Shown piece by piece: positions 32,433 to 42,800 of a DNA stretch of 64,000 nucleotides. The translations under genes and the position numbers were made by a program. The stretch comes from Schistocerca nitens (Eukaryota; Arthropoda; Insecta; Orthoptera; Acrididae), in assembly GCF_023898315.1 (NCBI RefSeq), contig NC_064622.1:177278178-177342177 (forward strand). The letters are read 5' to 3'. Within the stretch, counting starts at the first letter, position 1. The number at the start of each line of letters is the position of its first letter. The notes under the pieces were generated by a model that did not search any database, was not told the origin of the DNA, and worked only from the letters and a program-made list of their open reading frames with translations.

Positions 32433-33660
32433 TTGCCATTAGTATCTATACACGTTCAAGAAGACCTTCGGGGTGTGATGAAGATTGTTTAAACTCATTA
32501 ATCCGCAATGATTCACAGTAATCGAGAACTGGCATATGTGATGAAATGTGTTCATTCCACCATCGTGCGAGATCTGCATGCAATGGGTAACGTTTAAAAA
32601 ATGGATGTATGGGTACCGCATGCTCTAAGCTAAAATCACAAAAATTACCGTTTGGGCATATGTGCATCTCTGCTTACTCGTCGGTGACTGATTCGTGAAC
32701 GACACCGACCATTCCTGTCCTGTGTCGTTACTGGTGACGAGAAATGGTGTCTTTCTGCTAACATAGCGAAAAGAAAGAAACGGTTGAGCCTAAGCAAAGC
32801 AGCAACTACCCGTACAAACATCTGCGCGCATCCACAAAAATAATTTTTTTATTAAAAATGAAACTCCTCCAGCTGTACTTAAGATTTCATATTTATTTGG
32901 CTACTAGTTTCGACGTTGCGTCGACGCCATCTTCAGGCCCGTACACTTTGATGATATCAATTGTGTGTGGCTGAGTACTAGAAGTCCGTGGTGGGACCAA
33001 CCACGCACAATTGATATCATCAAAGTGTACGGGCCTGAAGATGGCGTTGATGCAACGTCGAAACTAGTAGCCAAATAAATATGAAATCTTAAGTACAGCT
33101 GGAGGAGTTTCATTTTTAATAAAAATTATACCAGCTGATGTCCCACCATTATCCAATTTAAATATGGATGTACGAAGACAAAAATTAATGTTCTACATCT
33201 CGTGCAACAGAGTCGGTGTGGTGTACTACGAATTGCTTTCCCGAAGTGTAACCCTCATTACTGACGTTTATTGTAAACAACTGAGAGGTCTTTCTGACGC
33301 AGTCCAGGAACAACGACAAGGAAGACTACGCGAAGTAATGCCACTCCACAATAAGGTCCGCCCCCGTTCTGCTAGACTGTCGAAAAAATTGCGTTGGGAA
33401 GTCATTCCGCTCCCAGCTTCTTCATCTGATTTTGCGCCCTCAGATTTTCACCTTTCTCGCTCTCTGTCGAGCAACCTCCATGGAACGTCCTTTTCGGGTG
33501 AAAATGCGCTCCGAAAATGGCTCGACGAGTCCTTCGCCTCAAAACCACGTGCTTTCAACAGTAGCGGTATCGAAAGTTACCCCAGCGTCATCAAACAGTT
33601 GTAAGTACTGAAGGAGACTATGTTACTGATGATTAAAGTCTCAGCTACGTGTATCTGTTG
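32433..33660 (+). pseudogene. Mariner (DD34D-type) transposase relic, split by a foldback
   Basis: The upstream part carries a mariner HTH end (HAMG, WVPHALS-like in broken frame) and VTGDEKW-type DNA around 32730. After the foldback, the 146-codon frame 33164-33604 gives DVRRQKLMFYISCNRVGVVY, ELLSRSVTLITDVYCKQL and SSSDFAPSDFHLSRSL (third catalytic D region), then the C-terminal SFASKPRAF. The second-D block is degraded. Terminal repeats were not resolved. Confidence 0.75.
32849..33123. mobile_element. Foldback element, near-perfect 275-bp palindrome
   Basis: Arms of about 124 bp (32849-32972 and 33000-33123) are almost exact reverse complements around a 27-bp loop: ATTAAAAATGAAACTCCTCC pairs with GGAGGAGTTTCATTTTTAAT. 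Each arm carries a TTTCGACGTTGCGTCGACGC / CATCTTCAGGCC module. Imperfect AAAAATAAT/AAAAATTAT flanks may be the target duplication. It lies within the mariner relic and is non-coding. Confidence 0.92.
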
Positions 33661-33734
33661 TGTTTAATAAGCTTATGGAAAAACTCTAAGAAGTTACGCA
33701 CCAACACAACAGAAGATTACTTCCTATACTTATA

Positions 33735-35309
33735 CAGGATGTTACAAAAAGGTACGGCCAAACTTTCAGGAAACATTCCTCACACACAAATAAAGGAAAG
33801 ATGTTATGTGGACATGTGTCCGGAAACGCTTAATTTCCATGTTAGAGCTCATTTTAGTTTCGTCAGTATGTACTGTACTTCCTCGATTCACCGCCAGTTG
33901 GCCTAATTGGAGGTAATGTTGACTTCGGTGCTTGTGTTGACATGCGACTCATTGCTCTACAGTACTAGCATCAAGCACATCAGTACGTAGCATCAACAGG
34001 TTAGTGTTCATCACGAACGTGGTTTTGCAGTCAGTGCAATGTTTACAAATGCGGAGTTGGCAGATGCCCCTTTGATGTATGGATTAGCACGGGGCAATAG
34101 TCGTGGCGCAGTACGTTTGTATCGAGACAGATTTCCAGAACGAAGATGTCCCGACAGGAAGACGTTCGAAGCAATTGATCGGCGTCTTAGGGAGCACGGA
34201 ACATTCCAGCCTATGACTCGCGACTGGGGAAGACCTAGAACGACGAGGACACCTGCAGTGGACGAGGCAATTCTTCGTGCAGTTGACGATAACCCTAATG
34301 TCAGCGTCAGAGAAGTTGCTGCTGTACAAGGTAACGTTGACCACGTCACTGTATGGAGAGTGCTACGGGAGAACCAGTTGTTTCCGTACCATGTACAGCG
34401 TGTGCAGGCACTATCAGCAGCTGATTGGCCTCCACGGGTACACTTCTGCGAATGGTTCATCCAACAATTTGTCAATCCTCATTTCAGTGCAAATGTTCTC
34501 TTTAGGGATGACGCTTCATTCCAACGTGATCAAATTGTAAATTTTCACAATCAACATGTGTGGGCTGACGAGAATCCGCACGCAATTGTGCAATCACGTC
34601 ATCAACACAGATTTTCTGTGAACGTTTGGGCAGGCATTGTTGGTGATGTCTTGATTGGGCCCCATGTTCTTCCACCTGCGCTCAATGGAGCACGTTATCA
34701 TGATTTCATACAGGATACTCTACCTGTGCTGCTAGTACATGTGCCTTTACAAGTACGACACAACATGTGGTTCATGCACGATGGAGCTCCTGCACATTTC
34801 AGTCGAAGTGTTCGTACGCTTCTCAACAACAGATTCGGTGACCGATGGATTGGTAGAGGCGGACCAATTCCATGGCCTCCCGCTCTTCTGACTTCAACCC
34901 TCTTGACTTTCATTTATGGAGACATTTGAAAGCTCTTGTCTACGCAACCCCGGTACCAAATGTAGAGACTCTTCGTACTCGTATTGTGGACGGCTGTGAT
35001 ACAATACGCCATTCTCCAGGGCTGCATCAGCGCATCAGGGTTTCCATGCGACGGAGGGTGGATGCATGTATCCTCGCTAACGGAGGACATTTTGAACATT
35101 TCCTGTAACAAAGTGTTTGAAGTCACGCTGGTACGTTCTGTTGCTGTGTGTTTACATTCGATGATTAATGTGATTCGAAGAGAAGTAACAAAATGAGCTC
35201 TAACATGGAAAGTAAGTGTTTCCGGACACATGTCCACATAACATATTTTCTTTCTTTTGTGTGAGGAATGTTTCCTGAAAGTTTGGCCGTACCTTTTTGT
35301 AACACCCTG
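33735..35309 (+). mobile_element. Tc1/mariner-superfamily DD41D-type transposon
   Basis: Terminal inverted repeats of about 120 bp run from CAGGATGTTACAAAAAGGTA to GTTAGAGCTCATTTT, matched in reverse at 35190-35309. TA target duplications are at 33733-33734 and 35310-35311. The length (1,575 bp) and a single long transposase frame indicate a nearly complete element. The last catalytic Asp lies 41 residues after the second once the frameshift is read across, the spacing reported for the DD41D (rosa/VISITOR-type) group. Confidence 0.88.
34039..35108 (+). pseudogene. DD41D transposase, one frameshift
   Basis: The 296-codon frame starts MFTNAELADAPLMYGLARGN. Residues about 60-110 form HTH-like DNA-binding segments with a GRPRTTR linker at 64-70. 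The catalytic stretch is FRDDASF (D157), then WFMHDGAPAHF (D248). A one-base loss at about 34875 (IPWPP, then the ASRSSDFNPLDFHLW frame) diverts the frame into a stop at 34929. The alternate frame 34872-35108 supplies the final catalytic Asp (NPLDF) and the normal C-terminus. All three catalytic residues are therefore present but not in one frame. Confidence 0.85.
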
Positions 35310-35343
35310 TATGTCCGGGAAGCAATATCTGTTGAGATATGAG

Positions 35344-35382
35344 TTAAGTCCCATAGTGCTCAGAGCCATTTGAACCATTTTT
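35344..35382 (+). mobile_element. SINE 3' stub (39 bp)
   Basis: Only the last 39 bp of the main SINE family (TTAAGTCCCATAGTGCTCAG to CCATTTT) are present. They are flanked by an exact 14-bp duplication TGTTGAGATATGAG (35330-35343 and 35383-35396). This is an extreme 5' truncation with intact duplications, as target-primed reverse transcription produces. Confidence 0.93.
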
Positions 35383-35486
35383 TGTTGAGATATGAGCCAT
35401 TTTATTTGTGACGAGTAATCTGTATAGAGCATAGTAAGTTACCACAATATTTATGGGCACGTAGATGCAAATCCTCTATTGTAGAA

Positions 35487-35952
35487 GTGAGTTATCGGGA
35501 TCGCCTCAGTAACAATGTATGGGCAAGAATGGCCGGTAAAAGTTCCGGGGGTCATAAATTTTACCAGATTAAAGGCGCTGTGTATCATCGACTTAAGCGC
35601 GATGAGTTACCACCACTATTGGAGAAAGTTGCCCTTGCAGAAACACAACGACTGTGGTTTATGCACGACGGCAAACCAGCCCACTTTCTGCGGATCGTGA
35701 ACATTACGTCACTGAGTGTTACGTAGGCGGCGGCTTGTTCGCGGAGGTGCGGTAGCATGGCCTTCCCCTTCGCCGGGCTTGAATCCCTTGTATTTCCGTC
35801 TATGGCGACATTCAAAGGATGTGGTGTATGCCCAACCCACCGACAATGTTCAGACGTTACAGGAATGTATGACCGGTGTATGTGACGAAATCCGAATGGA
35901 ACCAGGTGCATTTGAAAGAGTGCGTGACTCATTGCGAATAAGGGGTGAATAA
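35487..35952 (+). pseudogene. DD41D-family transposase relic
   Basis: Frames 35487-35726 and 35716-35952 give NNVWARMAGKSSGGHKFYQI, LWFMHDGKPAHFLRI (second Asp), then a shifted VRGGAVAWPSPSPGLNPLYF where the third Asp is Tyr, and LWRHSKDVVYAQPTDNVQTL. It is clearly related to the element at 33735-35309 but far more decayed. The N-terminal half and terminal repeats are not visible. Confidence 0.75.
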
Positions 35953-36223
35953 TGAGTCAGAAAGCGTGGTAAACGCATGTAGCACTGTCTGTAGTGAAAG
36001 ATTTTAGTTTCCATGCAGATCATTATAGGAACTTTGTTCCTTGTTTTAGCTAATACTACTTCCTGTAGTAATGTGATACTTTCCTTTAAACACTCTGCAT
36101 TTTTTGTAACTCACGATTCGTCTTAGCTGAAGGACTGTGCGTACTGAAGTGATATTCAGCAATAAATAAATATCGTAGGAATTTTTGTTTCGTCGAGATG
36201 TGTCTCTTTAAGAGTTAATTAAG

Positions 36224-37471
36224 CAGGGGGTGATCATAAAGTCTCGATACATTTCTAAGATACAATGGTTGCATTTACATAACACATAATTACAATACAC
36301 TTTTGTGATATGGAGGCATTTTCTTTAAGCTAATCAAGAAGAATGCTTACGGTAGAAGATCGTGTGTCTGTTGTCACGACGCGATTGCCTGGTTTATCTT
36401 ACCTGAAGGTGCAACAGGAGTTTACTCGAAAATTTCAGAAGTCAGTACTAACAAGAGAAAACATCCGGTTACTTGCAAAAATAAATTCGTAGGAACCAGA
36501 AACGATGTCGACGAATGGCGCTTCGGGAGACCTCCTGTAACGCAAGAGAGTGTTCAGCGATTCAGAAAAGCAGGCGAAAGAAGTTCAGATGCATCCACTA
36601 GACGTGTAAGCAACGATTTAGACGTGCCAACATCAACAATTTTGAAAGTTTTACACTTTACGATTTTGAAAGTTTTACACTTTATGCTTTATGCGTACCA
36701 CATTCAGGTGCCACGAAGATTACGCAGTTCACCAGGCTGCTTCTAACGAGTTCATGGAAGCTGACACAATGAACACCTCGTGGCTCAGATGTTGTTTACT
36801 TATGAGGCCAAATTCCACGTCTGCGTAAATGTTAACACAGATAACTGCCGCATGTGGGGTAATGAGCCTCCTTACGCTACCACTGAATGGCAAAAAGACA
36901 CACTAGAAGTCGTATGTGGCTTGAATTCACAAAGAGTCAGTTTATGAGCTACTCATTCTTGCAGAAGAGACATTTACAGAAGACATTTACCTGGATGTGC
37001 TGGAGTAATCCCTGGAACCACAGCTTCAGCAAGAATGCATTGCTGACACTGGTGTGTTCCACTAGGATGGAGCGCCCCTCATCTTGCTCCTACAGTAAGG
37101 AGTTATCTTAACCGAAAATTCGTCGGTTGATGAACGGTCAGAGACTCAGAATGACTGCGGCCATCGCGTTCACCTGATTTGACACCCTTGACCTTCTTCG
37201 CTTGGGAGTACACTAAGTCACGGGGGTGCAAAACAATAGTAAGGGATCTCCAGGACCTAAGAGCTCGAATCAGCGTCAGCTATTTCGCTTGGTATGCTCC
37301 GAACGTATTCAGGCCTGCTCTTCAGTGACCGGGGCAATGCTTCGAAATGTACAGAGGACATGCTGAAGTGCGATGAAAACGCATACATCGATTGGCAAAA
37401 GACATCCATGCATACTACATAGATGCATCCGTTATTTCGTGGAAATGGATTGAGACTTTGTGACCACCCTG
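36224..37471 (+). pseudogene. Mariner-superfamily element, degraded
   Basis: Ends CAGGGGGTGATCATAAAGTC (36224) and the reverse complement of TTGAGACTTTGTGACCACCCTG (to 37471) are an imperfect TIR pair. Fragments on the plus strand (QMLFTYEAKFHVCVNVNTDN, NCRMWGNEPPYATTEWQKDT) match the catalytic region of mariner-like transposases with the first acidic residue changed. Frameshifts throughout. The length of 1,248 bp is close to that of a full element. Confidence 0.7.
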
Positions 37472-37473
37472 TA

Positions 37474-38212
37474 CTGCATATGTTTGTATTTCCATCCATC
37501 TCGTCAACGCTACACGCATTGTGCTTGAGCTGCTTCTTTCCTATCTTTCTCCTCGTAACACGAAGGCTGAAGTTCTGATGAGTTTTTCCGCATTTTTATT
37601 TGGACTCTTAAGGGTAGGATCAACACTTATTTGCCTGTTATACGTAAATCGAGTATTAGCGCTCGGATCTAGAATGTCGAGTTCAATAAAGCAAGTTTTA
37701 AGCTGTGTAGTGAAAAATCACAGGAAGCACTGTCCCATTTTAAGACGTACCATATGTGACGCCCGATTGTTGTTAGTCACTTAAAATTCCATGTATCATT
37801 TGAACGATTTTTCTGTCGAAAGGACGTGCAACGAGCCAGGTTATAGAACACGAATACATGATTAGTGTTAACATTAATGAACACACTATTTTTCAGTCTT
37901 ACTCGTACAACTACACTTCAAACTGCACATTTACAGTTTTTAGATAGAAATTCGTCCGCGGAATACAAGGAGTTCTTCAACATAAATGATTTTGGGCTAC
38001 ACATAAAACTTACTTTTCTACATTTAAAAAGTTTAATGTTGTAGGGTAAAATAAAAATATTTTGTGGCTGCATACTGAACTTCTATCTGAGCCAGTGACA
38101 GCATGAAAAATTGGTAATAAAGGTTATTTTTTCCTTCTAGTGATATAGGTATGCACATCACTATTCTTCTCAAATTTGATGGATTATTTAAGACGTATGT
38201 CAATAAAGAATA
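37474..38212. other. Unassigned AT-rich stretch
   Basis: An 87-codon plus-strand ORF (37521-37784) is Leu/Ser-rich and without a motif. Nothing recognisable otherwise. Confidence 0.4.
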
Positions 38213-38214
38213 TA

Positions 38215-38310
38215 CACTCCTGGAAATGGAAAAAAGAACACATTGACACCGGTGTGTCAGACCCACCATACTTGCTCCGGGCACTGCGAGAGGGCTGTAC
38301 AAGCAATGAT
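38215..38310 (+). mobile_element. 5' end fragment of the DD32E Tc1-like family
   Basis: Identical, apart from one or two bases, to the first 96 bp of the intact transposon at 53831-55252 (CACTCCTGGAAATGGAAAAA...), with the TA target at 38213-38214. It stops exactly where the antisense LINE tail begins at 38311. The remainder of the transposon is not found on the other side of the LINE. Confidence 0.93.
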
Positions 38311-40517
38311 CTACATCTACATCTACATTCATACTCCGCAAGCCACCCAACGGTGTGTGGCGGAGGGCACTTTACGTGCCACTGTCATTACCTCCCTTTC
38401 CTGTTCCAGTCGCGTATGGTTCGCGGGAAGAACGACTGTCTGAAAGCCTCCGTGCGCGCTCTAATCTCTCTAATTTTACATTCGTGATCTCCTCGGGAGG
38501 TATAAGTAGGGGGAAGCAATATACTCGATACCTCATCCAGAAACGCACCCTCTCGAAACCTGGCGAGCAAGCTACACCGCGATGCAGAGCGCCTCTCTTG
38601 CAGAGTCTGCCACTTGAGTTTATTAAACATCTCCGTAACGCTATCACGGTTACCAAATAACCCTGTGACGAAACGCGCCGCTCTTCTTTGGATCTTCTCT
38701 ATCTCCTCCGTCAACCCGATCTGGTACGGATCCCACACTGATGAGCAATACTCAAGTATAGGTCGAACGAGTGTTTCGTAAGCCACCTCCTTTGTTGCTG
38801 GACTACATTTTCTAAGCACTCTCCCAATGAATCTCAACCTGGTACCCGCCTTACCAACAATTAATTTTATATGATCATTCCACTTCAAATCGTTCCGCAC
38901 GCATACTCCCAGATATTTTACAGAAGTAACTGCTACCAGTGTTTGTTCCGCTATCATATAATCATACAATAAAGGATCCTTCTTTCTATGTATTCGCAAT
39001 ACATTACATTTGTCTATGTTAAGGGACAGTTGCCACTCCCTGCACCAAGTGCCTATCCGCTGCAGATCTTCCTGCATTTCGCTACAATTTTCTAATGCTG
39101 CAACTTCTCTGTATACTACAGCATCATCCGCGAAAAGCCGCATGGAACTTCCGACACAATCTACTAGGTCATTTATATATATTGTGAAAAGCAATGGTCC
39201 CATAACACTCCCCTGTGGCACGCCAGAGGTTACCTTAACGTCTGTAGACGTCTCTCCATTGATAACAACATGCTGTGTTCTGTTTGCTAAAAAATCTTCA
39301 ATCCAGCCACACAGCTGGTCTGATATTCCGTAGGCTCTTACTTTGTTTATCACGCGACAGTGCGGAACTGTATCGAACGCCTTCCGGAAGTCAAGAAAAA
39401 TAGCATCTACCTGGGAGCCTGTATCTAATATTTTCTGGGTCTCATGAACAAATAACGCGAGTTGGGTCTCACACGATCGCTGTTTCCGGAATCCATGTTG
39501 ATTCCTACATAGTAGATTCTGGGTTTCCAAAAACGACATGATACTCGAGCAAAAAACATGTTCTAAAATTCTACAACAGATCGACGTCAGAGATATAGGT
39601 CTATAGTTTTGCGCATCTGCTCGACGACCCTTCTTGAAGACTGGGACTACCTGTGCTCTTTTCCAATCATTTGGAAGCCTCTGTTCCTCTAGAGACTTGC
39701 GGTACACGGCTGTTAGAAGGGGGGCAAGTTCTTTCGCGTACTCTGTGTAGAATCGAATTGGTATCCCGTCAGGTCCAGTGGACTTTCCTCTGTTGAGTGA
39801 TTCCAGTTGCTTTTCTATTCCTTGGACACTTATTTCGATGTCAGCCATTTTTTCGTTTGTGCGAGGATTTAGAGAAGGAACTGCAGTGCGGTCTTCCTCT
39901 GTGAAACAGCTTTGGAAAAAGGTGTTTAGTATTTCAGCTTTACGCGTGTCATCCTCTGTTTCAATGCCATCATCATCCCGGAGTGTCTGGATATGCTGTT
40001 TCGAGCCACTTACTGATTTAACGTAAGACCAGAACTTCCTAGGATTTTCTGTCAAGTCTGTACATAGAATTTTACTTTCGAATTCACTGAACGCTTCTCG
40101 CATAGCCCTCCTTACGCTAACTTTGACATCGCTTAGCTTCTGTTTGTCTGAGAGGTTTTGGCTGCATTTAAACTTGGAGTGAAGCTCTCTTTGCTTTCGC
40201 AGTAGTTTCCTAACTTTGTTGTTGTACCACGGTAGGTTTTTCCCGTCCCTCACAGTTTTACTCGGCACGTACCTGTCTAAAACGCATTTTACGATTGCCT
40301 TGAACTTTTTCCATAAACACTCAACATTGTCAGTGTCGGAACAGAAATTTTCGTTTTGATCTGTTAGGTGGTCTGAAATCTGCCTTCTATTACTCTTGCT
40401 AAACAGATAAACCTTCCTCCCTTTTTTTATATTCCTATTAACTTCCATATTCAGGGATGCTACAACGGCCTTATGATCACTGATTCCCTGTTCTGCACTT
40501 ACAGAGTCGAAAAGTAT
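38311..40517 (-). mobile_element. CR1/L2-type LINE, 5'-truncated, long ORF intact
   Basis: Antisense LINE whose 3' end (38311, a CTACATCTACAT run on the plus strand) is a short tandem tail. The 5' end is lost within the endonuclease domain (ILFDSVSAEQGISDHKAVVA). The open frame covers the rest of endonuclease and all of the reverse transcriptase. Another, older copy of the family is spread over 21919-26694. The FRKQRSCETQL, DFRKAFDTVPH and VPQGSVMGPLLF motifs place it among CR1/L2/Jockey-group LINEs, and the microsatellite-like tail favours CR1/L2. Confidence 0.88.
38388..40448 (-). CDS. LINE reverse transcriptase ORF (686 codons open)
   Basis: Uninterrupted frame. Order: linker rich in Lys/Arg with WYNNKVRKLLRKQRELHSKF, the acidic NPRTNEKMADIEIS region, RT fingers with GKSTGPDGIPIRFY and NYRPISLTSICCRILEHVF, HGFRKQRSCETQLAL, DFRKAFDTVPH, GVPQGSVMGPLLFTIYINDL, catalytic FADD (39123-39134) and a C-terminal CSSVWDPYQIGL / RRAARFVTGLFGNR region. 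The first Met is internal. The frame actually continues upstream to about 40517 without a stop, so the native protein was longer. Transcription from its own promoter is unlikely because the 5' end is missing. Confidence 0.85.
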   Translation of the reverse strand: MEVNRNIKKGRKVYLFSKSNRRQISDHLTDQNENFCSDTDNVECLWKKFKAIVKCVLDRYVPSKTVRDGKNLPWYNNKVRKLLRKQRELHSKFKCSQNLSDKQKLSDVKVSVRRAMREAFSEFESKILCTDLTENPRKFWSYVKSVSGSKQHIQTLRDDDGIETEDDTRKAEILNTFFQSCFTEEDRTAVPSLNPRTNEKMADIEISVQGIEKQLESLNRGKSTGPDGIPIRFYTEYAKELAPLLTAVYRKSLEEQRLPNDWKRAQVVPVFKKGRRADAQNYRPISLTSICCRILEHVFCSSIMSFLETQNLLCRNQHGFRKQRSCETQLALFVHETQKILDTGSQVDAIFLDFRKAFDTVPHCRVINKVRAYGISDQLCGWIEDFLANRTQHVVINGETSTDVKVTSGVPQGSVMGPLLFTIYINDLVDCVGSSMRLFADDAVVYREVAALENCSEMQEDLQRIGTWCREWQLSLNIDKCNVLRIHRKKDPLLYDYMIAEQTLVAVTSVKYLGVCVRNDLKWNDHIKLIVGKAGTRLRFIGRVLRKCSPATKEVAYETLVRPILEYCSSVWDPYQIGLTEEIEKIQRRAARFVTGLFGNRDSVTEMFNKLKWQTLQERRSASRCSLLARFREGAFLDEVSSILLPPTYTSRGDHECKIREIRARTEAFRQSFFPRTIRDWNRKGR

Positions 40518-40529
40518 TATGATGGTCCA

Positions 40530-41190
40530 GCTAAAATCCCTAACTGCTTAAAGTGGTACCTACATGACGACCGTGGGTGAACATCGCATATTACTCTTCC
40601 TGCTCGGTTTTGTAGAATCAGTACTTTCTTTCTGAGTGTTGCGTTACCCCAGACAATTATTAAATAAAACATTACTGAGTAGAAAGGTGCAAAATATGTC
40701 TGGCGGTCGATTCGTTTGTTTCCAAGACTAGCAATTATAAGGAGAGAAAAAGTAGCTGAACTTAACTGTTTGAGAAACTCAGTAATACGCTTCGTCCAGT
40801 TCAAGATTTCGTCAACATGAATAGCCAAAGATTTGGACCATTCCACCCTCTTAACTGACTCCTGTTCATGTGCTACATAAATTGTTGATATTATTCTATT
40901 TGTTGTACAGAACTTAAAAGAGGGTGTTATCTCAAAATTAAGGGAGAGTCCATTTTCAGTGAACCATTTTAATGGTTCTTTTAAAAATATCATTAACAAT
41001 CTCTTCTGTTGCTTTCTCTCTAATTGAGTTTATTATAATAATAGTATCGTCTGCAAAAAATACCAGTTTTGCTTGTTGAATGTTAAGTGAAAGAATATTC
41101 ACATGTAAAATATAAGGAACGGGAGTGGACCCAAAATTGAAACCTGCAGGACTCCCTTTGTGATTTTTCTCCTGTCACTAAAATTTCCCA
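40530..41190 (-). pseudogene. Second LINE reverse-transcriptase relic
   Basis: The minus-strand frame 40517-40999 includes WFTENGLSLNFE, LAIHVDEILNWTKRITEFLK, then FAPFYSVMFYLIIVWGNATL and LQNRAGRVICDVHPRSSC, a LINE RT thumb and C-terminal region. Upstream, a broken QVSILGPLPFLIFYM (41099-41170) is the RT block usually reading QGSILGPLLF. The catalytic block lies in poorly preserved DNA at 41000-41100. The clade is probably CR1/Jockey-like and different from the LINE next to it. Confidence 0.75.
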
Positions 41191-41269
41191 TCTTTGCGGC
41201 TAGAAGCAGCGTTTGGGTAGTGGATAGACACGATACACGATACCTGAGCAACCTGTGACAATGATGTGA

Positions 41270-41690
41270 GGGGGAGGGGAACATGTCGCGAGATAACCGA
41301 TTTTGAATGTGGCATAATGACCGTGAATCGCATCATATCGAACATTATACACAATATCTCGTGTTTCCGAGGTATACAATATCTATGATCGTCTTGCAAT
41401 ATCGCAGAAACCATGTTTCTACAACTATACACCACACCACAGGGCGACCACAAGTTCTGACAAACTGATGTCAGGCCACTTCTGCAGAGCCACATGGAAC
41501 AGTCGGTTGTTTTCTGCGATTCAGATCGCCGTCTCTTTCAGTGTGAAACATCAGGAACACATTTCTAGGAGTATCGCACAGCATATGCATCAGCAGGGGA
41601 CGATGGATTAGTCTCCTAGCGCTTTCCCATGGCTTTTGGCCACTCAGTGTACACACATGTTCATTCCCTAATCAGCTTGACAGGCCAAAC
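41270..41690 (+). pseudogene. Tc1-like N-terminal relic
   Basis: In broken plus-strand frames there are TTGRPQVLTN, then AEPHGTVGCFLRFRSPSL and GVSHSICISRGRWISLLALS. These correspond in order to the GRPR linker and the second HTH of Tc1-type transposases. The catalytic domain and terminal repeats are not seen. Confidence 0.5.
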
Positions 41691-42450
41691 GCTATACTGT
41701 CTCATTTGATTACCAACATTTGCTCGTAATCTTGTGATTATCTATGACTGAGACTCTACATTCGCTTGCGGAGCTCAAATCGTCGCCCAACCATTTGGAT
41801 TCAGGTACTCTATGGTTTTTCTAAATCACTATGGTAAATCACTTAAGGCTAATAATGAGCTGGCTTCTTTGAAGAAGGCACGACTTCCTTGTCTACGAGA
41901 ACAATTTCTTCTTTTGTATTAACTTCATGCTCGGCAAGACGTCATCCTTTAATCTCCCTTCCTTTCCTTTTGCAATCTTCTAGCCTATCAGAAAATGCCA
42001 CAGTTGTATTTAACAGCTACTTAATCGATACTAAATGACAGAGTGAAATTCAGTCACCTTAGCGACGACTCGTATGTAATGATAACAGGTTCAAACACGT
42101 CAGTTTTTTATCACCACAATAAATCGTAACTGATCAGATTGAGTTTTCGAAGTTCCCTCCAGGGCAAACAAAAAAACTCCTCAAAATGTTACTATTTCGG
42201 CAACTTTCCTCCAGCTTTCTTAAACTTACCTATTCCTTTAAATTATTATTTGTTATCAGTGTAGGCAGCTTGAAGAGATGGAATTATGCGACCAGGACCG
42301 TAAAATAATCGTGCATATCGAAAAATTTGTAAATAAAAACATATAGCCTGACAGGACGCTTTTTTCATTGTTACCGTTAGCGCGCCACTTATATCTCACT
42401 TCGCAACTTGCCACCTCTGTTCGCCACGCTACAGTAAAAACATAAAATCC
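41691..42450. other. Unassigned stretch
   Basis: AT-rich, with no ORF above 60 codons that has recognisable content and no repeat boundaries. Confidence 0.4.
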
Positions 42451-42466
42451 GTGCCTGAGTGTTTTA

Positions 42467-42671
42467 GCCGTCCGGAGTGGCCGAGCGGTTCTAGGCGCTA
42501 CAGTCTGGAACTGCGCGACCGCTACGGTCGCAGGTTCGAATCCTGCCTCGGGCATGGATGTGTATGATGTCCTTAGGTTAGTTAGGTTTAAGTAGTTCTA
42601 AGTTCTAGGGGACTGATGACCTCAAAAGTTAAGTCCCATAGTGCTCAGAGCCATTTCAACCATTTTTTGAA
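42467..42671 (+). mobile_element. Main-family SINE
   Basis: Head GCCGTCCGGAGTGGCCGAGC, B box GGTTCGAATCC, complete body and T-rich tail. The target duplication CCTGAGTGTTTTA / CCTGTGTGTTTTA has one mismatch (42454-42466 and 42672-42684). Confidence 0.93.
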
Positions 42672-42800
42672 CCTGTGTGTTTTACTTACACCTGCAGAAG
42701 TCTCTTACCACCGATCTATTATTATCTTATATTCACTGACAACAAATCATAATAATACCGAAGCGTTTTCTAGATAACATCAGTATTTGAAACATAGTAA

